A stretch of 64,000 bases of DNA, taken from Branchiostoma floridae. Lineage: Eukaryota; Chordata; Leptocardii; Amphioxiformes; Branchiostomatidae. The position numbers and the translations under genes were made by a program. The stretch is taken from positions 13,571,989 through 13,635,988 of the forward strand of contig NC_049994.1 in the NCBI RefSeq assembly GCF_000003815.2, written 5' to 3'. Below, piece after piece: positions 45,785 through 55,275 of the stretch; the stretch's first letter is position 1, and each line of letters opens with the position of its first letter. The notes beneath the pieces are model-generated. The model was not told the DNA's origin. It saw only the letters and a program-made list of their open reading frames with translations, and searched no databases.

Positions 45785-47652
45785 TTTGCTCGTGACCAAT
45801 ACACACTGTCACGATGCGGGTTTGATGCCGTCAGATAGCAAATATAGAGATTTCTGAATTGTTTGGTACTTTTGTTTCTGGTACGAGAAGAGATAGACGT
45901 GTGAGAAACGTGTTTTGAACAAAGGTGCTGGTTTGATGCAGAGGAAGGGAAATGTGGTTGACGTTTAGCAACTTGCAATGTGCTGGTTTGAATACATGAG
46001 AAGAGTTTACTACAACCTTAGCTATACTGAATTTAAAGTCTTGTTTACATACAACAGTATGTATTGGTGCAAATTATGTTGCCATAGTGTGTACAAAGAT
46101 ATACTTTTTTAGGTATAATGGCCAAGAACATGTTGCATAGTTTGAAGAAGATACAATGATCAGAGAGAAGAAGGAGTATATGAATTGCTTTTGAATGAAG
46201 AACTTTTTCATTCGAAGGACATTTTCAAAGTTCAGGAACACTTGTCACTAGAATGGTTTGCTCAACATTTTCTAGGACTTATTGGGACTCTTATGTCTGT
46301 AAAAGAAATAACATAACATGACCATTATTTTATGACTGTTGTTCCAAGTCAGAATGAGTCTGGCAACATCTTGTTAGTTATGTTGCAAAATGTCAGTTGC
46401 CAATTTTTGTACGAGAGAGTAAGACTGGAAGTAAGCCTCTAATACCTGACCACTATGTTGTGTTTCATCAAAGAATAAGCCATATTTTATGTCATACATT
46501 GTGTGATAAGTTGGTATGATATTTTCAAATATGTTGTGATGTAGAATTGTGATCAGTTTTTGTACACATCAGTAACCTATTTCAGACTTGGTATGTTCCA
46601 AACACTTCCTTAAAACCCAGGCATTTTGGGTTGGTCCATTATTGTTAGGGGTCAGCTTTGGGGAACACACTTTTAATAGATTATCATAGTTTTAAGAAAT
46701 AGAAATATTTTTAAGAAATTGAGAGCCACACATTGTTTTAATTTACCTGTGCAATTATTTGAAATGTTGTAACCATTGGTGGCACAGTGGATGTTAAATT
46801 TACCTAGGTAATTAGCTAATTTGGACTATTTTAAGAGGATTTGTAGCTATTGTTGTGATCTATATTAGACAATATAATTAGCTAGTGCATGCAGGAACGT
46901 GTTGGCTTGCATGAGTAGTGTAGTAGGTGCAATGTGCACCAACATTGAAGGAGGATCAGATTTATGGAATGTTTTCTTCGGGGCAAACCATGAAGAATTG
47001 TAGGGATGTGATATGTTGAAAAACTCTTCACTACCTACAGTATGTAGCTATGTAGATAGATAAAGAAATTTGAGAGAAGAGCATATGCAAATTCTGGAGG
47101 GGGAGTCCTGAAATGGAGGAAAAACTTTTAAAAAAGAAGACATTTTGAAATGCACCCCTCCAATCCTTCATGGTTCACCCCATACTGTTGATCATTTGTG
47201 AATATCAATTGCATTTCCTATATCATGTCAGCTTGCTCAGAAGACTTATTTGTTGCCAAATTTAAAAAGTATATCAAATTATAAGTAGCAAAATCTGCTC
47301 ATAAATCTTACTAAAACAAACATTGGAGGATTATTGTGCCTAGTTACCATGACTACATACCATATTAGGTAGTGATTTTTTCCTGCCTTGTACTCACTCT
47401 TTGCAAAATATGCACCTTGTACAAAAAACGGATATTTTTGTGTTATTGGATATATAAGGCACTTGCATGCAAGGCTTGAATTGCAGGCTTAGTATGCAAA
47501 TATACAAAAGTTAACAACGTTAGTCGTAGAAAATATTTATTATTTACTCCTTGTTTATTTATTGGTTAGTTTTGGCTACCTGTGTTTATTTATTTTGACT
47601 TCAATATATGTCAAGCCTTTTTTGTATTTTCAGTTGTCTGTATCTAAAAACG

Positions 47653-47658
47653 AATAAA
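47653..47658 (+). terminator. Predicted poly(A) signal of ZEB
   Basis: AATAAA followed by AATTAAAATGTCTAAC and then GT-rich DNA (GTGGTGGTTTTGTG, 47,681-47,694), the usual layout of a cleavage site. It is the best signal downstream of the stop codon. Confidence 0.65.
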
Positions 47659-48280
47659 AATTAAAATGTCTAACTTTACTGTGGTGGTTTTGTGACTTGT
47701 ATTGACATGTTGAAGTACATGTATATTACAACAAGAGTTAGCACAAAAGTTTTGCTGCAGTACCTTAGGAAGCCGTTAAGGGGCCCATTATCGAACTTGA
47801 CCTGCGTTTTCCCCACCCCTATCATCAGGATCCATGAAAGGCTTCTCGAGTTATGACAGACACAGAAACACGCTCAAAACATAAACTTCTGGTAAAGGTA
47901 ATCAGGTTGATGGGGTCTTAAAATAGAGCACTAGGAATCCTATAATTTTGAAAGTTTCGCGTTGGTTTAATTGTCTTGGTGACCAATTTTTTTGTAACCG
48001 TGAAATTAAATCACTTAAAGTAAAGTAATTTACAGTATTTATGTCAAACAAATGTGTAGAATATCTCTTTATTTTCCGAAGATTTTCTAGAATTACAAAA
48101 TAACAGGACATGCTGTTTGCTGTGATTGAGGATTTATAAAAGCCATGTACACAGCTAGACAAAAAGGTGGCTGGATGTGCCAAACTAGCCTCTACCAGAC
48201 ACGTGGGTGTTTTTGACTCCCATGTCTATGACCGGCCGACTTCCCTAGCACTACTAGTAGCAGTAGCACACTATTCCTAA

Positions 48281-48433
48281 CATGCAAGCAGATCCTACGG
48301 TAGCATAAGATAGTATCAAAGCTAGCAAAGGAGTGAAGCCGGCCTAGGAATAGCCATACACACTCCTAGGTCTGCTTCACTCCTCTGCCAGCGTTGATAT
48401 CTAAATGCTGCCGTAGGATCTGCTTGGAGATAA
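48281..48433. mobile_element. Fold-back MITE (TCTCCAAGCAGATC family), copy 2
   Basis: CAAGCAGATCCTACGGTAGC at the left is inverted as GCTGCCGTAGGATCTGCTTG then GAGA at the right. The middle forms a second arm (GGAGTGAAGCCGGCCTAGGA versus TCCTAGGTCTGCTTCACTCC). It shares both arms with the copy at 26,071-26,238. Confidence 0.85.
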
Positions 48434-50576
48434 CACTATTCCCTCTATTTGTCCTTATTAGTATTTGACCAACGATACGCGGAGCCTGCTAGAAGCTAGT
48501 TCGACTCCAGGTCCCTGTGGTTTCGGCTGTTATCCCAGAAAGTTCAAACAACCAGTCATGCGCCGGCATCAGGTCTGATCCATGTAGACATATCTTCTCT
48601 CCAGGATGTTCTAAAAGTTTATTACAATGTATTATCAATATCATTCAGCACTCTACACCTGTGCTCAGTCCTTCGCTTGGTTCCACTAAGGTCCTTGGTT
48701 CCACTGTCTTTATGCGCCTTATTCCTAGTTTTGGCATGTCTTCTTGTTTTTGAAATGTTGAAAAACTGGAATCAGAAAAAGAGTTCTCTCCACGTTAGTT
48801 GTCCACGTCCTTCAAGCACACGCCTTCTTTGACTCTCAAATGCCCCTTGGTCCCGTCTCCTTCACACTTAAAGACTCCCGGCTCCCTACTTCTCGTGGCC
48901 TTTAAATTTTGTCGAACATTTCTGTACAAATTTGACCATAGCGAAGCATGTTCAATCAAAAACAGGTCTCGCAACTTACGAATTACCTTCCAAACAACCC
49001 AACTACGCGTTACATTCACCCAGCCCTTCTCAGCGCGAATATTCTTTCGACACGAACAACAATCCTTTAACCCAGAAACTCAGGTTTTGAAAGGAACCGT
49101 GATCTTAGTCATCTTACCCTGGAAGTTTTTATTCTACCTCCTAGCGAGAACGGAGGCAGGCGGCGCCACCGTGTCTATGCCATGCGGTGATGCGGAGAGA
49201 ATAAATAATACAAGGTGAGGCAGCGCGCAACCCGTGACAAAATATCTCCGCAACCTGGTGTGTTTTAATAACTGTCAACCGTTTCAGCGCACACACTTTT
49301 TACAGCGTGCAGTCACGGCGTGTTTACGGTGTGAACACAGCCTCCATGGTCGCTAACATGTGGACAAAACCCACATCGTTTCGACTATTTGACTGTGAAA
49401 TGTCACGATTCCGACTTAGTATTACTCATTCCAGTCGTCCATGGTGCAATTGCCAAGTGAGTAAAGTGTTCGCCTTGTATTGAGTTCCATCCTTCACCAA
49501 GTCATGCCAAATACTTTGAAAAATTAGTTAGTACTCAGCATTTGGGAAAGAGTTAAAGCGCCTTGTTGTGGTGATTTCACAATGGTGTGTGGCCCAAGGG
49601 CTATTGAAACGGAGATGGGTGCCGCTCAATGCACCATGATTTGGTGCTGGAAGGACTTTGAAAGACACACTGGGTTTTCCGAAAGACACCCCCCCCCCTA
49701 ACACTCTCTGAAGTATGCATTACACAATCAAGATGAATCAAATACATCTTCAAGACAAATGGATTAATTTACATGTGCATGATGATGATGATGATGTATA
49801 AAGCTAAAAGGAAGGCTTCCGAAAATGTACATGACCAGAACAGGAGAAACGAAGAGTTCTTCTTGAAGATTGATTCCATCTGAAAATAATGGAAGGGGGT
49901 GGGGGGCGGTTACAGGTTTTAAGCTATTGTCTTCCACTTTGTACTGTGACTATAACGTTAACTCTTTGACGCTGCCAATATTCTAATGTGTCGTTTTTAC
50001 ATTTTCATTTCATCTTTTTACGTATTTTCGTGCCGTTACACATTCAAACATCTACACTACCGAATTCTTTCATGTTCTCATGCGTGCGGAACAAGTAAAA
50101 ACAAATTTTGACAAAGAAAAGACTTCCCACTGCTCAAAATGGAATAGCCCACAAGATTCTTGGAAGTTGCCTTGCATCACCTCGTAGCTCACCTTCAAAT
50201 CTACACAGGTAAACCTTACCTTACACAGGTAAAAGGCGGTCGTTCTTATAAGCAGTGTGTTATGTAACTTACCGCTTCTTGGAAACTGGCCGCTGAGAAA
50301 ACTGTCATTAAACTGGAACACGGTGGTCAAAATGGCCCCCAAAAATCCGAAGTCGCAAATCATGCATATTGATGAGGAAATCAATGTCAATCACCCATTT
50401 CACTACTGGCAACAATAGCTGATTGGTTTACACCTTTGCAGGCGGGGATTAGATTTGTTTTGGTGGCTCCAAGTGGAGCTGATTTTTGGCGCGAACTTGC
50501 CACTTTGATATGCGCGTCTTTTCTCCGCCTCATTGACATTGTTCTCCGGTTAAGATGGGGTCACACCTGCGTATAT

Positions 50577-50660
50577 AGTCAAGTCAAGTCAAGTCAAGTT
50601 TATTGCACAACGATTGCAACAGGTACAATGTATGGCAAATTACGTATATATATCTAAGTC
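50577..50660 (-). mobile_element. 3' tail of a LINE/SINE-type retroelement
   Basis: Read on the minus strand the segment ends ...GTTGCAATCGTTGTGCAATA then AACTTGACTTGACTTGACTT, a retroelement end with a short (ACTTG)n tail. Only about 80 bp of the 3' end is left, as expected of 5'-truncated non-LTR copies. The exact family cannot be named from this. Confidence 0.55.
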
Positions 50661-50686
50661 CGTATGAGGAGCGCATGGGAGTATTT

Positions 50687-50870
50687 GTCTCCACCAGGCT
50701 CCACAGGTCGTTGGAAAAATAATAGAAATTGGACAAACGTAAACAGGTAACATGTCAGACGAGTTAGCTGTGTCGCTAACCATACTTCAGCTAACTCATC
50801 TGGCATGTTGTGTATCCGTATTTGTCCAGTTTGTACTATTTTCCCTCGCCCTGTGGAGCCTGGTAGAGAC
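50687..50870. mobile_element. Fold-back MITE with GTCTCyACCAGGCTCC termini
   Basis: GTCTCCACCAGGCTCCACAGG-type left end (21 bp, 50,687-50,707) and its complement at 50,850-50,870 differ at one base. An inner arm pair, ACATGTCAGACGAGTTAGCT and AGCTAACTCATCTGGCATGT, almost closes the hairpin. GTCTCTACCAG is shared with the termini of the element at 51,447-52,776. Confidence 0.85.
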
Positions 50871-52423
50871 TGAGAGGTTCATACGCACCTCAAACGGACT
50901 TAAATATATATACGCATGTGTGACGCCACCTTTAGGCCCCCTTTCCACTAGACGGCGATCGAGCTTCTTGGAATGCGAAGACTGTTTGCCTTGATCAAAT
51001 CATTCAATGCGCGTGTGCATGCCAGTTTATAGAAGATGAAATTAAAAAGCGTTTCAAGTGAGCATTTCCTGGAAGTCTATTCTAAGTTCTACACTCGGAG
51101 TGCTGTGATCGTGCAACAGAATTAAAGAATCGCATTTAAGCGTATAATGAAACATTTTTGCTTTGTTTGTGGTTTTCCATTGCTGTACAGTGTGTAAGAA
51201 TGGTAGGTTCTTTAGCTAAGGGCACAACCAGCCGTGCGTGCAATTTGTCCGTACATTTTTTTTGGAGGCCACGTCCGCCACGTATTTCTGAAAACGTTCA
51301 GGCTGTACAAGGCAGGCGCGTGGCAAACCCGCAGCCTGATGGCACACAAAGTTTTGCCTGCAGGTAAAGTTCTACGGCGTGTCTGCGTGCCGTGCGAAAT
51401 CCGTCGGATTCCCTACGAGTTCGTACGTACGGAGGCGCTACCTACCTAGTCTCTACCAGACTCCGGTGTGACAGCGATCTCGCCCCCCCGTGATCTCGCC
51501 CCCCCGGGGGTGAAATCACTAGCGATTTCGCCCCTCCCGGGGCGAAATCACTAGCGATCTCGCCCTCCCCGGCTAGTGATCTCGCCCCCTTACTTCGCCC
51601 CCCTTTAGCGATTTCGCCCCCCCCCCCCCAAAAAAAAACGGGTTTACATGACATTTTAGAAGTTGATTGGTATAAATCACAAAATGCAGTTTCAGAATGA
51701 TATAAGTACACGAGTTTGATACATAACTCCATTCATAGTATCAATATTAACGTAATTACATGGTAATAAGATAGTTGAACTTGTTTCAGACAAGGAGGGT
51801 TGGGTCCCTTGTATTCCAATTATTGCATATACCTGAGTCTTGACATAAGATGTATTTCATTGTATTCACCTGTCCTCAAGCAACCTATATATCTCCAATA
51901 TGAAGTCTCTACCATGAAGTGACCACAAAAGAACTATGTAATGTCTTTATTAATTATGCAAATATTAGGTATTAATTAGAATAACGCACATTTTGGTATA
52001 TGCACCTGGCCAAGGGATATCTTCACCTCCAACATGACTGTTTTTTCTAGTATTTAGGAACTGATGCATTTACCCGTGTTTCTTAAGACTGGTACTTTAC
52101 CAGTGTTTGTGTAGCATTTAGCAACAGCTATATCAACTTGCGCGTAGATAGTGTTTATAATGAGAAACTATTATTTACGTACGTGTGTTTTTGTTAGTGC
52201 TTTGGAAATGTTTCCAGCACAAGAAAGAAAACACTGAGACAAATTGAAAACATATAGCTGACGTATTCCGTACCATAGACGGTGTTGATTTATACGTTCG
52301 CAGTAGCACTGTTTTTATGCCACCTCAGCTGCAAAAATTGTCTTTTTCATTTCAATGTTATGTTTGCACCGAACAATATAGTATCGACTTTCGAGGTATG
52401 ACATCTTACGGTACGGTAATAAG

Positions 52424-52523
52424 NNNNNNNNNNNNNNNNNNNNNNNNNNNNNNNNNNNNNNNNNNNNNNNNNNNNNNNNNNNNNNNNNNNNNNNNNNNNN
52501 NNNNNNNNNNNNNNNNNNNNNNN
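52424..52523. other. Assembly gap (100 N)
   Basis: Exactly 100 N, a usual placeholder for a gap of unknown length, directly followed by a 14-G run. The element around it may therefore be longer, and could contain a coding region that is not seen here. Confidence 0.95.
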
Positions 52524-52603
52524 GGGGGGGGGGGGGGCGAAAACGCTAAAGGGGGGCGAAAACGCTAGTGATCTCGCCCCGGGGGCGAGATCGCTGTCAC
52601 ACC

Positions 52604-52758
52604 GGATCGCTGGAAAATCGTAGAAATGGAACAAATAGAGAGGAATATAACCGGCCAGGGAACAGCTCGCGATCCCGTGCTGTTCCCTGGCCGGTTATAT
52701 TCCTCTGGCCGGCTTACTCCTCTGATTTGTTCCATTTCTACGATTTTTCCAGCGATCC
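52604..52758. repeat. Near-perfect hairpin within the right end of the inner element
   Basis: GGATCGCTGGAAAATCGTAG (52,604) pairs with CTACGATTTTTCCAGCGATC then C (to 52,758). GAGGAATATAACCGGCCAGG then GAACAGC pairs with GCTGTTCCCTGGCCGGTTAT then ATTCCTC. It interrupts the CCGG-to-ACAGCGATCTCGCCC continuity seen at the left end, so it is probably a separate fold-back insertion. Confidence 0.85.
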
Positions 52759-53374
52759 GGAGTCTGGTAGAGACTACTACCTACCACTTACGGATCCCAA
52801 AACGGATTGCCCACGTTTTGGCACGTAGACAGCACATATTTGCACGTACGGTGGATTGTGCCCTTAGCTTTAGATTGTAACCGTTTGACGTCCGCACCTG
52901 TCTGTTAGTTGGACAGAGTTGGCTGCATGTAAAGATACAACGCCACCATGCGGAAAATCTATGAATTACAAGAGTCCACTGCAAACTGGTCCGGCCACAA
53001 AAGACGAGAAGTGAATAAAACGTGGATGAAAAAAGTGTATGGGTATTTCAAATTTCCATGCAAATGAGGAAAAAAAGTGTGGTGTTATCACATAGGACGC
53101 TATGTGAGATCGGCGGCCTGACTACCTTGCGTCCCCGAACAAAACTCGCTAGCTACCCGATCCTGTCTGGCTCCCGGGGTAGCCCGGGACTCCTGTTATA
53201 CACTATAGTCTTGGCCATCCCATTGGTCAACTTATGGCCACTTATACAGAAATAGCTATTTCCCTGACCTACATGTGTAATCATGCATCCCCATATAATT
53301 ACGGTGTAACCGGTCGCTCGTGTCCCTCAGTCCTCCGTTCATTCCTCTCCAGACTGGTCCCGAGAAGAAGACCT

Positions 53375-54672
53375 CTATGGTTTTCTATTCTGGTCAAAAC
53401 TCAACTACGTCGTGCTTCAGCCAGCTACGCCGTACTTCGGCCAATATACTCCGTACTTTGGTAACAAAAACACGCCGTAGTTCACAGACCTGGATCCTTG
53501 CCTGAAGTAGGGCCTCACTCAACTACGCCGTAATAACCCCAGCTACGTTGTACTGTTGTTGGGCTGTGTTCGGGGCATGGGCACTAGACAACGGGAGCTA
53601 TGAAATCCATGCACACGTACATAATGCTACATCATTGTTGTTGCCAGTTTTAAATTTTACTTGAACATAACCTTTTTAAGTGCCGCAAGTATCGAATTCT
53701 CGCCATGTACCAGTATACTGTATAGAATCATAATATTCCTCGAGCTCGTCAATTGTGCAAATCTGTCATGTATGTGTACAAATAAATTACCTAACGATAA
53801 ACCTCCCTTCTCAGCTACAAATGTCACATGTATGAGAGTTCATGGAAAACGATGCATTATGCAAGTTAGATCATGACTTACACAATGAGTATCTTCGTTT
53901 CTCACTGACATTTTGCCTCAAGTCAGTTAGTGAAGCCAGGTGAAAAGATTAGATAGCATCTACAGACCACCGGTTAGCCAGCATTCACAGGTCAGCGCTG
54001 CAAGTTTGGAGATCTCTGACGCTGTCAACAATTGTGTGTCACAGGTGGGAACATATTTACTGGCCAGATTGTAGGTGAGGGAATGAAGGGTGTGTTCCGT
54101 CACTGTGAACAGGGTTTGAAAAGCTTCACAGCATGCAAGTTATTACACCTTATTATTTTAGAAAGGATGTACTAATGTCTCCTATGTTGATTACATCTAG
54201 CGAGCAAAACCCCAACCTCAAGGAATTCTTCAGAATGGCGATGCACTGGAACGTGACAAAAATCTTGTTCTCGGTGTAGTGTATTTGGGGATGCATGAAT
54301 ACATGTTACTTTATATGTTAAGGTGATGTTGGTGGGGTAAGACGCTGCAGTCCAGTATTGAAGTATGAGTGAAAATACGTAGTTTGGGCATTTACTAGCA
54401 TGTGTTTACACAATCTCTCGCTGGCTGGGGTAAATGAGGGTGCGGCTACTGTTGGGCTAGGAGCGTGATTTAGTCAATCTTAGGGTTTATTAAGACGTAG
54501 TTGAGACAGGCCGTACTTCAGGCAACTATAACGTACTAGGAAAAGTCAAGTCGTATTGGAACCACTTGTGTGAACTAGATCGTACTTAGAAATAGGTCTT
54601 GCTTTGTCAAACTACGTCGTAGTTGGCTGAAGTACGTCGTAGTTGAGTTTTGACCGGAGTAGAAAACCATAG
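53375..54672. mobile_element. Non-autonomous DNA transposon, 1.3 kb, long TIRs
   Basis: CTATGGTTTTCTATTCTGGT then CAAAACTCAACTACG (from 53,375) is inverted at CGTAGTTGAGTTTTGACCGG then AGTAGAAAACCATAG (to 54,672). The arms run over 55 bp with few mismatches. The 4-bp ACCT duplication flanks it (53,371-53,374 and 54,673-54,676). Subterminal ACTACGTCGTA / TACGCCGTACTTCGGCC motifs recur at both ends. The interior has no transposase-like frame. Confidence 0.85.
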
Positions 54673-54765
54673 ACCTCCGACTCCACTGCAGAGTGTTCGT
54701 CCTGACCAGAAATCCAGCATATCGCGTAAGTAACTGGAGCTCCACAGTCCGAAAGGTAGGTACAG

Positions 54766-55017
54766 GAAATGTAGTGTATACTACAGGAAAGGTAGTGCAT
54801 ACTACAGGAAAGGTAGTGTATACTACAGGAAAGGTAGTGTATACTACAGGAAAGGTAGTGTATACTACAAGAAAGGTAGTGTATACTACAGGAAAGGTAG
54901 TGTATACTACAGGAAAGGTAGTGTATACTACAGGAAAGGTAGTGTATACTACAGGAAAGGTAGTGTATACTACAGGAAAGGTGGTGTATACTACAAGAAA
55001 GGTAGTGTATACTACAG
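54766..55017. repeat. Minisatellite, 12 units of 21 bp
   Basis: Twelve almost identical units of the form GAAAGGTAGTGTATACTACA plus G, with a few single-base variants. GTAGTGTATACTAC inside the unit is nearly palindromic. The open frames on both strands are artefacts of 21 being divisible by 3. A run of C (55,023-55,034) follows. It lies 160 bp upstream of the ATP-grasp start codon. Confidence 0.95.
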
Positions 55018-55179
55018 GAAACGCCCCCCCCCCCGTTTTCAAAATCTACAATGCGTATATCTTACCTTTAATAAATAGACCATAGGTCCTTCTATGCCTA
55101 CATTGTTATGCTTTACTTGTATTTCAGGAAGTATTTCTTATTCAAGATTTCGATCCAGATCTGAGCAAGTGAAAAGACC

Positions 55180-55275
55180 ATGACGTCATCACGTCGCGAT
55201 GTCTCTGTGCTCATCCCGTTCCACGACGAGGACGAAGAAAAGGCTGAGTTTTTACGCAGATGCCCGGATGTACAG
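55180..55275 (+). CDS. ATP-grasp gene exon 1 (start codon)
   Basis: ATG at 55,180 opens MTSSRRDVSVLIPFHDEDEE and continues to ...RRCPDVQ before GTACGT. An acceptor (TTACTTGTATTTCAG) at 55,127 would start this exon at 55,128, so a non-coding 5' exon probably lies upstream. The CRE palindrome TGACGTCA overlaps the start codon. Confidence 0.8.

Larger units (their letters stand above)
44311..47675 (+). other. ZEB 3' untranslated region, about 3.4 kb
   Basis: After the TAG there is no further exon or good acceptor with an open frame; the sequence is AT-rich up to the AATAAA at 47,653. ATTTA-rich DNA at 47,530-47,600 looks like AU-rich destabilising elements. A miR-200-type site lies at 45,766. 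A long 3' UTR under microRNA control is typical of ZEB genes. The exact end is predicted from the poly(A) signal and the GT-rich DNA after it. Confidence 0.7.
47676..50686. other. Intergenic stretch between ZEB and the ATP-grasp gene
   Basis: No gene I can support. It contains a dispersed-repeat fragment (47,780-47,900), a MITE (48,281-48,433), a B-box-like GTTCGACTCC near 48,498, an (ATG)n run (49,781-49,797), a C8 tract near 49,690, and a promoter-like patch with ATTGG (50,422-50,426) and E2F-like TTTGGCGC (50,485-50,492). A 28-codon frame MAPKNPKSQIM... at 50,332-50,418 is of unknown meaning. Confidence 0.45.
51447..52776. mobile_element. Inner TIR element with a 9-bp target duplication
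   Basis: The ends TAGTCTCTACCAGACTCCGG (51,447) and CCGGAGTCTGGTAGAGACTA (52,757-52,776) are perfect inverted repeats, flanked by the perfect 9-bp duplication CTACCTACC (51,438-51,446 and 52,777-52,785). Subterminal AGCGATCTCGCCCC / GGGGCGAAATCACTAGCGAT-like repeats with long C or G runs occupy both sides. A Mutator-like class is possible from the 9-bp duplication, but there is no transposase to confirm it. Confidence 0.85.
51211..52872. mobile_element. Outer TIR element (GCTAAGGGCACAA) split by a later insertion
   Basis: GCTAAGGGCACAA (51,215-51,227) is inverted as TTGTGCCCTTAGC (52,856-52,868). The match continues weakly inward (GCCGTGCGTGCAA versus CCGTACGTGCAAA), and TTTA lies at both outer edges (51,211-51,214 and 52,869-52,872). 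Removing the inner element leaves a non-coding element of about 330 bp. Confidence 0.75.

Noticed and set aside
54575..55085. 155-aa (-) and 130-aa (+) repeat proteins
   Set aside because: Translation of the 12-unit 21-bp minisatellite in all open frames.
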